A DNA stretch of 15,866 nucleotides from Verrucomicrobiota bacterium (GTDB taxonomy: Bacteria; Verrucomicrobiota; Verrucomicrobiia; Opitutales; Opitutaceae): positions 1 through 15,866 of the forward strand of contig JAEWKR010000038.1 in the NCBI GenBank assembly GCA_023457715.1, given 5' to 3'. Shown here piece by piece: positions 1-7,533 of this stretch (within the stretch, counting starts at the first letter, position 1; each line of letters begins with the position of its first letter). The position numbers were made by a program, and so were the translations under genes. Under the pieces are notes generated by a model. The model was not told where the DNA came from and did no database searches. It saw only the letters and a list, made by a program, of their open reading frames with translations.

Positions 1-23
1 CGGAACACGGTAGCCAGTTTCCC

Positions 24-90
24 GGCTCGGCGGATCGGGTTTTGTTTTTTCACACCCTGCTTTCGCAGGTTCAAAACAGCCCGCCGAGCC
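24..90. repeat. Imperfect inverted repeat / structured region left of the OsmC gene
   Basis: A perfect 10-bp stem is formed by GGCTCGGCGG (24-33) and CCGCCGAGCC (81-90). Inside it a second, bulged pairing (GGGTTTTG with CAAAACAGCCC) leads to a small apical hairpin CCTGC-TTTC-GCAGG (56-69). On the + strand the outer stem is followed by TCTTTATTTC. This could therefore be a terminator for a rightward gene beyond the left edge, or a REP-like element. No coding frame here looks real. Confidence 0.45.
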
Positions 91-119
91 TCTTTATTTC
101 CCCACCCTGTGGGACGCTA

Positions 120-155
120 CTGATTTCAAATCTCAAATCCCCGGCGCAGCCGGGG
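120..155 (-). terminator. Probable intrinsic terminator of the OsmC gene
   Basis: A perfect hairpin, CCCCGGC-GCA-GCCGGGG (139-155), directly abuts the stop codon of the leftward OsmC gene. In the direction of transcription it is followed by ATTTGAGATTTGAAAT, which is T-rich but not a pure T run. Position and shape fit a rho-independent terminator. The weak T tract leaves room for it to be only a 3'-end stabilising stem. Confidence 0.6.
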
Positions 156-563
156 TTAGGCCCAGTGAAACACGATCGGCTTGGCGATCGAGGAGGCGAG
201 GCTGTGGTGGACGGGGCAGTTGTTCGCGGCGCCGACCAGGATCTTGGCCACGGGATGCGAGCCCGGGATCGGCATCCAGATCTGAGTCGCGAGCTTCGCG
301 ATCCGTCGCGGAGCGTCCGTCGACATTTCCTTGGTGACTTCGTAACGCACGCCCTGGAGTTCGAGTCCATGCTTGCGCGCGGCGATCGCCATGGTGGTGG
401 CGATGCAGGTGCCGAGCGCGGTGGCCATGAGATCGGTGGGCGAGAAGGCCTCGCCCCGGCCTTGGTTGTCCTTGGGTGCGTCGGTCACGAGCGTGCTGCC
501 CGAAGGCTCGTGACGCGCCGTGCAATGGAGGTCGCCTTGATAATCGCCGGTGATTTTAACCAT
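156..563 (-). CDS. OsmC/Ohr family peroxiredoxin-like protein
   Basis: This 135-residue protein has the length and pattern of the OsmC family, cytoplasmic homodimers that reduce hydroperoxides with a pair of cysteines. Both expected cysteines are visible: C53 in the helix segment TALGTCIATT and C116 in NNCPVHHSL near the C-terminus. The segment SPTDLMATALGTC is the conserved dimer-helix region. The ATG at 563 is the only sensible start, since the family's N-terminal strand begins right after it. The gene runs leftward, is followed at once by a GC-rich hairpin, and is preceded on its 5' side by a heptamer repeat array at 573-614. The physiological substrate (organic peroxide or persulfide) cannot be told from sequence. 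The resemblance is closer to general OsmC-like/YhfA proteins than to classical Ohr. Confidence 0.88.
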   Translation of the reverse strand: MVKITGDYQGDLHCTARHEPSGSTLVTDAPKDNQGRGEAFSPTDLMATALGTCIATTMAIAARKHGLELQGVRYEVTKEMSTDAPRRIAKLATQIWMPIPGSHPVAKILVGAANNCPVHHSLASSIAKPIVFHWA

Positions 564-572
564 GAGAGAAGG

Positions 573-614
573 GTCTGGGATATAGGGTCTGGGGTCTGGG
601 ATCTAGGGTCTGGG
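573..614. repeat. Heptamer tandem array, 6 units
   Basis: Six consecutive 7-bp units read GTCTGGG, ATATAGG, GTCTGGG, GTCTGGG, ATCTAGG, GTCTGGG. The array begins 10 bases from the start codon of the leftward OsmC gene, so it lies where that gene's promoter or leader would be. No inverted partner array was found nearby. Confidence 0.8.
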
Positions 615-689
615 GGAGGAGGTCGAGGCGATAGTTCTGGTCCGTCGTGCTGTTTTCAGGGCGTGGTCCGGGCGTTTGGCCAAGGCATT

Positions 690-703
690 CCGCCTGAAGG
701 CGG
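690..703. repeat. REP-like hairpin
   Basis: CCGCC-TGAA-GGCGG forms a perfect 5-bp stem with a 4-nt loop. It lies 26 bases beyond the stop codon of the leftward hypothetical gene. There is no T run on either side, so it looks more like a REP-type or 3'-stabilising hairpin than a classical terminator. The rest of the gap at 564-729 holds only this hairpin and the heptamer array. Confidence 0.45.
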
Positions 704-729
704 GACTACGTACTCAAACCCCGAATCTT

Positions 730-1206
730 TTACTTCTCCGCAAAACGGTAGCTCGTGTTGAAGATCAAATCGACGCCGCGGGCGTGCACGCGGACTTTCA
801 AGGTGCCGTGGGTGGCGTCGATCGGCGTGGCCTTGCCCACCACGCGCCGGTCCGAGCCTTTGGTCGTGACGGCGAGGCCGGTGAACTCGATCGGTTCGCC
901 GCGGGCGAGCGCGGCCAGCTGTTCGTCCGACACGTGCACGGTCAGGGTGCCAGCTTCGTTGTAGAACGCGAAAGGAAAGACCTTGGCCTCGTACGGGCCC
1001 CGGTACGACTGTCCGTCGCGGGTCAGGGTGGGGACGAGAAGCGTCACGGAACCGATGTAAATCGAGGTTCGTGCCTTGGGGATCTCGACCACGCCCCAGG
1101 CCGGAGGCTTTGGTTCCATGGCGGACGCGACGAAGCCAAAGAGCAAAGCCAGGCCCACGCACGCCCAACGGGTCCGCCTGAAACGCAGAGGTGTGGTCCG
1201 CGACAT
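730..1206 (-). CDS. Exported protein of unknown function
   Basis: I do not recognise this 158-residue protein. It begins with a basic stretch (RFRRTRW, residues 8-14), a hydrophobic core (about residues 15-28) and an A-S-A motif (27-29), a good Sec signal peptide with likely cleavage after A29. The mature part of about 129 residues has no cysteines and reads as alternating strands, with segments such as SIYIGSVTLLVPT and GTLTVHVSDEQLAALARGEP suggesting a small beta-rich periplasmic domain. The ATG at 1206 was chosen because it gives the complete signal peptide. The open frame continues further upstream only because it lies antisense to argH. The gene is divergent from argH with 84 bases between them, and probably shares that upstream region with it. 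Confidence 0.7.
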   Translation of the reverse strand: MSRTTPLRFRRTRWACVGLALLFGFVASAMEPKPPAWGVVEIPKARTSIYIGSVTLLVPTLTRDGQSYRGPYEAKVFPFAFYNEAGTLTVHVSDEQLAALARGEPIEFTGLAVTTKGSDRRVVGKATPIDATHGTLKVRVHARGVDLIFNTSYRFAEK

Positions 1207-1290
1207 TCTCGCGCACTGTGCGGGCCACGGTCGGTCCCGCAACCATCTTTCGCGTTGCGCGGAGCCGGGGGCGCCGGTCATGTCTCGCCC

Positions 1291-2691
1291 ATGGCCAAGC
1301 CCTCCCATGCGACCTGGGGCGGCCGGTTCACCGCCGGCCCCGCGGAATTGATGCTGCAGTTCAGCGAGTCCGTCTCGTTCGACCGCCGCCTCGCGCCGTT
1401 CGACATCGCCGGCAGCAAGGCGCACTCGGCCATGCTGGCCCACGTCGGGCTGATCACGAAGCAGGAGCGCGACGCGATCCACGCCGGGCTGGAGGCGATT
1501 TTGTCCGAGATCGAGGCAGGGCGGTTCAAGTGGGACACCAAGCTCGAGGACGTCCACATGAACATCGAGCAGGCGTTGACCAGGCGCGTGCCGGCGGCGG
1601 CGAAGCTCCACACCGCGCGCAGCCGCAATGACCAGGTGGCGACCGACATGCGTTTGTTCTTCAAGGAGGCCTGCGCGGTCCTGCAGGAGAAGATTCTGGG
1701 CGCGCAACGGGCCTTGCTCGGCGTCGCCCACGACAACCAGGACGTGCTCATTCCCGGCTACACCCACCTGCAGCGGGCGCAGCCGGTGTATCTGCCGCAT
1801 CATCTTTTCGCGTGGATGGAGATGCTGGAACGCGACCGGGTCCGCTTCGGTGAGGTCGCGGCGAAGGCCAACTGGTGCCCGCTGGGTTCGGGCGCCATTG
1901 CGGGCACCACCCTGCCGATCGATCGCGAGTTCACCGCGACGGCGCTCGGCTTCGTTGACAGGAAGGGCCGGCCGCAGGTCACGCAAAACTCGATGGACAC
2001 GGTGGCCGACCGCGACCTCTTCATCGAGTTTGCGCACGCCGCCGCGCTCCTGGGCGTGCATCTCTCGCGCATGGCGGAGGACCTGATCCTGTGGAGCAGC
2101 GCCGAATTCAAGTTCGTGGAGCTGCCGGACACGTTCTGCACCGGCTCGTCGCTGATGCCGCAGAAAAAGAATCCCGACTCCTGCGAACTGCTGCGGGGCA
2201 AGGCGGCGCGCCTGCAGGGCAACCTCCATACCCTGCTGACCCTCGCGAAGGGGCTGCCGTTGACGTACAATCGCGACCTGCAGGAGGATAAACCCCCGGT
2301 GTTCGACAGCTTCGACCAGGCAGCGCTCTGCGCGGATGTCCTGGCGGGGACGCTGGCGGGGATGACCTTCCACCGCGACCGCTGCGCGGCGGCGGTGGCG
2401 GATCCATCGCTCCTCGCGACCGACCTGGCCGACTACCTTGTGTTGAAGGGCGTGCCCTTCCGCGATGCCCACCATGCCGTCGGCGGAGTCGTCCGCCTGG
2501 CGGAACAAAAGGGAGTTGCCCTCAACCAGCTGACCACCGCCGAGGTGCAGTCGGTGCACCCGGCTTACGAGGACGACTGGAGCGAGGTCTTCAATCTCAA
2601 GCGCGCCCTGGCCAAGCGGACCGGCACCGGCATGCCCGCTCCGAAACAGATCGCCCGCCAGTTCGCCCGCTGGCGGAAGGTGCTCGCATGA
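1291..2691 (+). CDS. argH: Argininosuccinate lyase
   Basis: This enzyme splits argininosuccinate into arginine and fumarate, the last step of arginine biosynthesis, as a cytoplasmic homotetramer of the fumarase/aspartase superfamily. The 466-residue length is normal. The three superfamily signature regions are intact: HTARSRND at 107-114, THLQRAQP at 158-165 (with the conserved His at 159) and the mobile catalytic loop GSSLMPQKKNP at 285-295, which holds the catalytic serine. The N-terminus at ATG 1291 matches the family start (WGGRF at 9-13). A longer upstream extension of the frame is not family-like and overlaps the divergent exported-protein gene. No strong ribosome binding site is visible. 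No other arginine gene lies in the window. Confidence 0.97.
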   Translation: MAKPSHATWGGRFTAGPAELMLQFSESVSFDRRLAPFDIAGSKAHSAMLAHVGLITKQERDAIHAGLEAILSEIEAGRFKWDTKLEDVHMNIEQALTRRVPAAAKLHTARSRNDQVATDMRLFFKEACAVLQEKILGAQRALLGVAHDNQDVLIPGYTHLQRAQPVYLPHHLFAWMEMLERDRVRFGEVAAKANWCPLGSGAIAGTTLPIDREFTATALGFVDRKGRPQVTQNSMDTVADRDLFIEFAHAAALLGVHLSRMAEDLILWSSAEFKFVELPDTFCTGSSLMPQKKNPDSCELLRGKAARLQGNLHTLLTLAKGLPLTYNRDLQEDKPPVFDSFDQAALCADVLAGTLAGMTFHRDRCAAAVADPSLLATDLADYLVLKGVPFRDAHHAVGGVVRLAEQKGVALNQLTTAEVQSVHPAYEDDWSEVFNLKRALAKRTGTGMPAPKQIARQFARWRKVLA

Positions 2692-2695
2692 GAAT

Positions 2696-2800
2696 GGCCA
2701 CGAAAAACACGAAAATGCAGCTGCAGTCGTTCACGTGCGTGCGGCTATAGCCGCTCCTCCGGTCAGCGTACCCTGCGATTTCTTCGTGTTTTTTGTGGCC
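2696..2800. repeat. Long inverted repeat with internal palindromes between argH and mutL
   Basis: Outer arms of 18 bases (2696-2713 and 2783-2800) pair with one mismatch: the left arm is GGCCACGAAAAACACGAA. Between them are a 10-bp palindrome TGCAGCTGCA (2716-2725) and a 14-bp palindrome GCGGCTATAGCCGC (2741-2754). The structure starts 4 bases after the argH stop and ends 11 bases before the mutL start. It belongs to the dispersed element family also seen at 4680, 15522 and 15701. Confidence 0.75.
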
Positions 2801-2811
2801 CACTCCGACCC

Positions 2812-4677
2812 ATGCCGAAGGTAAGAGTTCTCTCTGACCGCGTTGCGAACCAGATCGCGGCGGGCGAGGTGATTGAGCGGCCGGCGGCGGTGGTGAAGGA
2901 GCTGGTCGAAAATGCGCTGGACGCGGGAGCGACGCGGATCGAGGTCGAGTTTCGCCATGGCGGGCGGTCGCTCATCCGGGTGGAGGACAACGGGTGCGGC
3001 ATGTCGCGGGACGACGCGCTGCTTTCGCTCGAGCGGCATGCGACCAGCAAAATCGTGGAGGCGACCGACCTCGACCATATCGGCAGCTACGGCTTCCGCG
3101 GGGAGGCGCTGCCGTCGATCGCCAGTGTATCGCGTTTTCTGATGCAGACGCGCGAGGCGTCGAGCGACAGCGGCACGGAAATCCTGATCAACGGGGGCAA
3201 GTATGTGCACGTGCGGGAGTGCGGCCGGCCGGTGGGAACCCGCATCGAGGTCACGCACCTGTTCAATTCCGTGCCCGCCCGGCGGAAGTTCCTGAAGACC
3301 GACCAGACGGAGGCGGCTCATATCGTGCATCACGTCCGGTTGTACGCGCTGGCGTGCCCCCGGACGGCGTTCACGCTGATCGAGGAAGGCCGGGTGATCT
3401 TCCGGTCGCCCCAGTGTGCGACCCTGGCCGAGCGGATCGCGGAGATCTTCGGGCGGCAGATTGCCGAAAGCCTCGTGCCACTGGAGGTGAGCGAACCCGG
3501 ACTGCGCATCGCGGGGCTGATTGGACGACCCGGCGTGGGCCGGGCGACGCGGCACGAGATGATCGTGTTCGTGAATTCGCGGCCGGTGGACAGCCGCACG
3601 CTGAATTACGCGCTGATCGAGAGTTACCACGAAGCGCTGCCCAAGGGGCGGTACCCCCTCGCGTTCGTGTTCTTCGAGTGCGAACCGGCGGCGGTTGACG
3701 TGAATGTGCATCCGGCCAAGCGCGAGGTGCGGTTCCGCAGCGAGCCGCAGGTGCGCAGTTTTGTGATCCGGGCCATCCTGCAGCGTTTGCGGGAGTTGAC
3801 GCCAGGGGCGGAAGCGAGGGACCCGGGAGCCGGCTCCGCCGAGCCCACGCCCGGCAGACCGGAGACGAAGAACGAGACGGCGCCCCAGGGCAGCCCGGGG
3901 ACCCCGTTTCCCGGGGTTCAGCCGCTGCATCGGGCGGACCTCGCGGCATGGGTCGGCCAACCGTCAACTCCCGGCGGTGCAGGCGGCCGGCCTGCAATGC
4001 CTCCGCGGGCGGTGGATGGCGCGGCGGGCGCCGGATTTGCTGCCGGGGGGACCCCTGCGCTCCCAGCGCAACCTGCCAACGTGGCGGCAGGTGGAGGCTT
4101 TCCGACGTCATGGCGGTTTGTGGGCGTGGCGCATGGCACGTACGCGCTGTTTGAAACCGCGGCGGGGCTGGTGCTGCTCGACCGGCGCGCGGCCCATGAG
4201 CGCGTGTGGTTCGAGCGGCTCCGGGAACAGTTTCGCGCGCAGGCGGTGCCAAGTCAGCGGCTCCTGCTGCCCCAGCCGATGGAACTCGACGCCATTGCCT
4301 CGGCCCTGCTGCTCGACCGGCTGGATTTTCTGCGCGGACACGGCTTCGAGGTGGGGGAGTTCGGGCGGAATTTTTTCCGCGTCGAGGCCGTGCCGGCCTG
4401 GATGGAGCCCGCGGATGCGGAGCCGTTCCTGCGGGATCTGCTCGGCGGCTTTCGCGATGGTTCCATTCCGGAACAGAACGCCGAGCTGGCCCACGAGGAA
4501 CTGGCGCGCCGTGCCGCCGCGAAGGCCGTGCGTCTTTCCGAGCAGGCGACCGAGTCGGACCTGCGGACGCTGGTCGCCGACCTGTTCGCCACGCGCACGC
4601 CGCTCACCAGCCCCAACGGCCGTCCGACCTACATCGAGTTGAACCACAGCGAACTGGCGCGGCGTTTCATGAAGTGA
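2812..4677 (+). CDS. mutL: DNA mismatch repair protein MutL
   Basis: MutL is the ATP-dependent coordinator of mismatch repair that links MutS to strand incision and unwinding. The 621-residue protein has a complete GHKL ATPase: ANQIAAGEVIERP (12-24), VENALDAGA with E33 and N34 (32-40), DNGCGM (59-64) and GFRGEAL (94-100). A transducer domain follows up to about residue 325, containing NVHPAKREVRF (298-308). A Pro/Gly/Ala-rich linker occupies about 330-432 and a dimerisation domain 433-621. The endonuclease motifs of MutH-less bacteria are degenerate: DQHA appears as DRRA (457-460), although E463 and E468 remain. The CPHGRP motif appears as SPNGRP (600-605) and the cysteine motif as AAAKAV (568-573). 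Metal-dependent nicking by this protein therefore looks unlikely. The gene starts just after an inverted repeat and has no visible Shine-Dalgarno sequence. Confidence 0.96.
   Translation: MPKVRVLSDRVANQIAAGEVIERPAAVVKELVENALDAGATRIEVEFRHGGRSLIRVEDNGCGMSRDDALLSLERHATSKIVEATDLDHIGSYGFRGEALPSIASVSRFLMQTREASSDSGTEILINGGKYVHVRECGRPVGTRIEVTHLFNSVPARRKFLKTDQTEAAHIVHHVRLYALACPRTAFTLIEEGRVIFRSPQCATLAERIAEIFGRQIAESLVPLEVSEPGLRIAGLIGRPGVGRATRHEMIVFVNSRPVDSRTLNYALIESYHEALPKGRYPLAFVFFECEPAAVDVNVHPAKREVRFRSEPQVRSFVIRAILQRLRELTPGAEARDPGAGSAEPTPGRPETKNETAPQGSPGTPFPGVQPLHRADLAAWVGQPSTPGGAGGRPAMPPRAVDGAAGAGFAAGGTPALPAQPANVAAGGGFPTSWRFVGVAHGTYALFETAAGLVLLDRRAAHERVWFERLREQFRAQAVPSQRLLLPQPMELDAIASALLLDRLDFLRGHGFEVGEFGRNFFRVEAVPAWMEPADAEPFLRDLLGGFRDGSIPEQNAELAHEELARRAAAKAVRLSEQATESDLRTLVADLFATRTPLTSPNGRPTYIELNHSELARRFMK
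3979..4070. repeat. Two REP-like hairpins inside the mutL linker coding sequence
   Basis: Within the low-complexity linker of MutL (residues about 390-420) there are two perfect 6-bp stems: GCAGGC-GGCCG-GCCTGC (3979-3995) and TGCGCT-CCC-AGCGCA (4056-4070). They resemble intergenic REP hairpins and fall exactly where the protein tolerates extra residues. Chance stems in GC-rich DNA are possible. Confidence 0.35.
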
Positions 4678-4679
4678 GT

Positions 4680-4712
4680 TGGCCGCAAGAAGGCCTGGAG
4701 CGGCTACGCCGC
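4680..4712. repeat. Short copy of the dispersed GCGGCTA/GCCGC hairpin element
   Basis: Two bases after the mutL stop the sequence reads TGGCCGCAAGAAGGC and then the hairpin GCGGC-TAC-GCCGC (4700-4712), followed by AACCAAA. The same order of blocks recurs at 15522-15570. The remaining 4713-4909 gap before glgP shows no other clear structure, and no convincing promoter could be picked by eye. Confidence 0.65.
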
Positions 4713-4909
4713 AACCAAAGACAGACCGGCCCTTGTTGCACCTCCTGCGCGTTTCTGCGACCATTCCCTCAGGGTCGCCGATTGGCCCGCGACATGCATG
4801 CGGCCTCGGGCAAAGTTCACCGTGCCAACCGAATGCCATCGATTCGCCATTCCTTGAACCGAACGCTCGCGCTGCGCGGAATCTGTGGTTTGTTTATCCG
4901 CTCTCACTC

Positions 4910-7465
4910 ATGTCCAACGCTGCCAATCATGTTCCTGCCAGTTCCACGTCGCCGGGTGCCGCCAGCACGGCGCCTTTTACCGGGACGCCGAATCTGACGG
5001 CGATCCATCACCCGGGGCAGGCGGCAGCCGACCCGGTGGCCATGCTGCGCTCGTTGATCCAGCGACACCTGGTCTCGACGCTGGCGCGCCACACCGGCTC
5101 GGCGACGCCGCGGGACTGGTGGGTGGCGACGACGCTGGCGGTGCGCGATACCATTCACGAGCGGATGATTGCGACGCAGGGGTTGCACAACGCGAACAAT
5201 GTCCGCCGGGTGTACTACTTTTCGCTCGAGTACCTGATGGGCCGGCTGTTCGGCAACAACCTGCTGTCCACCGGGCTGCTGGAGAGTGCGCGGGATGCGC
5301 TGGCCTCCCTGGGACAGGACTTCGATCAGATTCGCGAGGCCGAGGTGGACATGGGGCTGGGCAACGGCGGTCTGGGCCGGCTCGCCGCCTGCTTCCTCGA
5401 TTCCCTTTCCACGCTGGACTATCCCGCGCTGGGCTACGGCATCTACTACGAGTTCGGGCTGTTCAAGCAGGTGTTCTCCAACGGTTCGCAGGTCGAGCAC
5501 CCGGACAATTGGAACGTGTTCGGGGATCCGTGGGAGATCATGCGCCCCGAGTACACGCAGGAGATCCAGCTCTACGGGCGGGTCGACAACGTGTTCGACG
5601 ATCGCGGCAACTGCCGTCCCCGCTGGGTGGAGACCAAGACCCTGCTGGGCGTGCCGCACGATATCCCGATCGCCGGCTTCGGCACCCGGACGGTGAACCT
5701 GCTCCGGCTATGGTCGTCCCGCGCGACGGAGGACTTCGATCTCGCCGCGTTCAACCGCGGCGGCTACGTCGAGGCGGTCCGGGAGAAGGCCATCGGCGAG
5801 ACCGTGTCGAAGGTGCTGTATCCGAACGACAAGACGGAGAACGGCAAGGAGCTGCGCCTGGTGCAGCAGTACTTCTTCATCGCCTGTTCGCTCCGCGACA
5901 TCCTCCGCCGCCATTTCCGGACGCCGGGCAACAGCTGGGACAATTTTGCCGACAAGGTCGCGGTGCAGCTGAACGACACGCACCCCGCGGTCGCGATCAC
6001 CGAACTGATGCGCATCCTGATGGACGAGCACGCCATGTCCTGGGACGCCGCGTGGAAAATCGTCAACCGCACGTTCGCGTACACCAACCACACGCTGCTG
6101 CCGGAGGCGCTCGAGAAGTGGGGCGTGCCGCTGTTCGAGCGCGTGCTGCCGCGCCATCTCCAGATCATCTTCCAGATGAACGAGCAGCTGATGCGGCTGG
6201 TCGAGGCGAAGTGGCCGGGCGACGACGCGAAGAAGCGGACCTGTTCCCTGATCGAGGAGGGCAGCTACAAGATGGTCCGCATGGCGAATCTCGCCGTGGT
6301 CGGTTCCCACACGGTCAACGGCGTGGCGGCGCTGCATACGGAACTCCTGAAGAAGACGCTCTTCCCCGAGTTCGACGCGTTGTACCCGGGGAAATTCCAG
6401 AACAAGACCAACGGCATCACGCCGCGCCGCTGGCTGCTGAAGGCGAACCCGCGGCTCTCGACCCTCATCACGGGAAAGATCGGGGATGGCTGGGCGCGCA
6501 ATCTCGACGACCTGCGCAAGCTGGAGCGGTTCGCGAATGACGCGGGCTTTCAGCGCGAGTTCATGCAGATCAAGCGCGCCAACAAGGTCGATCTGGCGGC
6601 GCTGATCAAGATCGAGTGCGGCGTCGAGATATCGCCCGAGGCGCTCTTCGACGTGCAGATCAAGCGGCTGCACGAGTACAAGCGGCAGCACCTGAATCTC
6701 CTGCATATCCTCGCCCTGTACCGCCGGCTGCTGCAGAACCCGCAACTCGACATTGTGCCGAGGGTTTTCGTTTTCGCGGCCAAGGCGGCGCCCGGCTACG
6801 AGCTGGCGAAGAACATCATCCGCGCGATCAATCTGATCGGCTCCCGCATCAATGCGGACCCGCGGATCGGCGGCAAATTGAAGGTCGCCTTCCTCCCCAA
6901 CTACCGCGTTTCGCTGGCGGAGAAGATCATCCCCGCGGCGGATTTGTCGGAGCAGATCTCGACGGCCGGCAAGGAGGCCTCGGGCACGGGCAACATGAAG
7001 CTCGCGCTGAACGGGGCGCTCACGATCGGCACCCTTGACGGCGCCAACGTCGAGATCGGCGAGGAGGTGGGCGCCGACAACATCTTCATCTTCGGGATGA
7101 CCGTGGAGGAGGTGGAGGCGCTCCGCACGAAGGGATATAACCCCTGGGACTTCTATCACCGCGACGAGGAGCTCAAGACCATCGTCGATTGGGTCGGCAG
7201 CGACTTCTTCACCCCCGGGGAGCACGGAGCGTTTGGCCAGCTACATCACAGTCTGCTGCAGGGGGGCGACCCGTTCATGGTGCTGGCCGACTTCCGTGCC
7301 TACAGTGACTGCCAGGCGAAGGTCGATGAGGCCTATCGTGACCAGAAACGCTGGGCGCGGATGGCCATCATGAACACGGCCCGCTGTGGAAAGTTCTCGA
7401 GCGATCGCACGATCCACGAGTACGCCCGCGACATTTGGAAGCTGACGCCGGCCCCGGTGAAGTAG
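4910..7465 (+). CDS. glgP: Glycogen/alpha-glucan phosphorylase
   Basis: This GT35-family enzyme releases glucose-1-phosphate from glycogen or maltodextrins using pyridoxal phosphate. The 851-residue length is usual for the family, plus about 40 extra N-terminal residues rich in Ala, Ser, Thr and Pro. Conserved landmarks are YYFSLEYLMGRLFGNNLL, the GLGNGGLGRLAACFLDSL block, VQLNDTHPA, TNGITPRRW, and the PLP site EASGTGNMKLALNGA with the Schiff-base lysine at residue 697. ATG 4910 is chosen because it gives a family-like N-terminus. The frame is open back to 4679, but that stretch contains an intergenic repeat and is not phosphorylase-like. The gene stands 232 bases after mutL, so it may have its own promoter. 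Allosteric control cannot be judged from sequence. No other glycogen genes are in view. Confidence 0.97.
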   Translation: MSNAANHVPASSTSPGAASTAPFTGTPNLTAIHHPGQAAADPVAMLRSLIQRHLVSTLARHTGSATPRDWWVATTLAVRDTIHERMIATQGLHNANNVRRVYYFSLEYLMGRLFGNNLLSTGLLESARDALASLGQDFDQIREAEVDMGLGNGGLGRLAACFLDSLSTLDYPALGYGIYYEFGLFKQVFSNGSQVEHPDNWNVFGDPWEIMRPEYTQEIQLYGRVDNVFDDRGNCRPRWVETKTLLGVPHDIPIAGFGTRTVNLLRLWSSRATEDFDLAAFNRGGYVEAVREKAIGETVSKVLYPNDKTENGKELRLVQQYFFIACSLRDILRRHFRTPGNSWDNFADKVAVQLNDTHPAVAITELMRILMDEHAMSWDAAWKIVNRTFAYTNHTLLPEALEKWGVPLFERVLPRHLQIIFQMNEQLMRLVEAKWPGDDAKKRTCSLIEEGSYKMVRMANLAVVGSHTVNGVAALHTELLKKTLFPEFDALYPGKFQNKTNGITPRRWLLKANPRLSTLITGKIGDGWARNLDDLRKLERFANDAGFQREFMQIKRANKVDLAALIKIECGVEISPEALFDVQIKRLHEYKRQHLNLLHILALYRRLLQNPQLDIVPRVFVFAAKAAPGYELAKNIIRAINLIGSRINADPRIGGKLKVAFLPNYRVSLAEKIIPAADLSEQISTAGKEASGTGNMKLALNGALTIGTLDGANVEIGEEVGADNIFIFGMTVEEVEALRTKGYNPWDFYHRDEELKTIVDWVGSDFFTPGEHGAFGQLHHSLLQGGDPFMVLADFRAYSDCQAKVDEAYRDQKRWARMAIMNTARCGKFSSDRTIHEYARDIWKLTPAPVK

Positions 7466-7481
7466 GCGGGATGCGTGTAGC

Positions 7482-7499
7482 CGGGATGAGCCCATCCCG
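7482..7499. repeat. Hairpin 3' of glgP
   Basis: CGGGATG-AGCC-CATCCCG is a perfect 7-bp stem with a 4-nt loop, 16 bases after the glgP stop. The half-site GCGGGATG also occurs just before it (7467-7474). There is no T tract, so terminator function is uncertain. A REP-like or mRNA 3'-protecting role fits equally well. Confidence 0.45.
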
Positions 7500-7533
7500 A
7501 CCGCAAATGGTCCCGGTTGCCAAATGCACGGGG

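Noticed and set aside
676..1290. Upstream extension of the argH frame
   Set aside because: ArgH family proteins begin at the chosen ATG, and the extension overlaps the divergent exported-protein gene and lacks any ArgH similarity.
1207..2559. Long leftward open frame antisense to argH, continuous with the exported-protein gene
   Set aside because: Its residues there are arginine/glutamine-rich and read as the shadow of argH codons. Only the last 158 codons, starting at a signal peptide, look like a protein.
4678..4909. Promoter for glgP (a TTGAAC-like hexamer near 4854)
   Set aside because: No matching -10 hexamer at proper spacing could be agreed on by eye, so it was not annotated.
5708..7225. 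505-codon leftward open frame opposite glgP
   Set aside because: Composition is typical of the antisense of a GC-rich gene, while the opposite strand carries an unmistakable phosphorylase.
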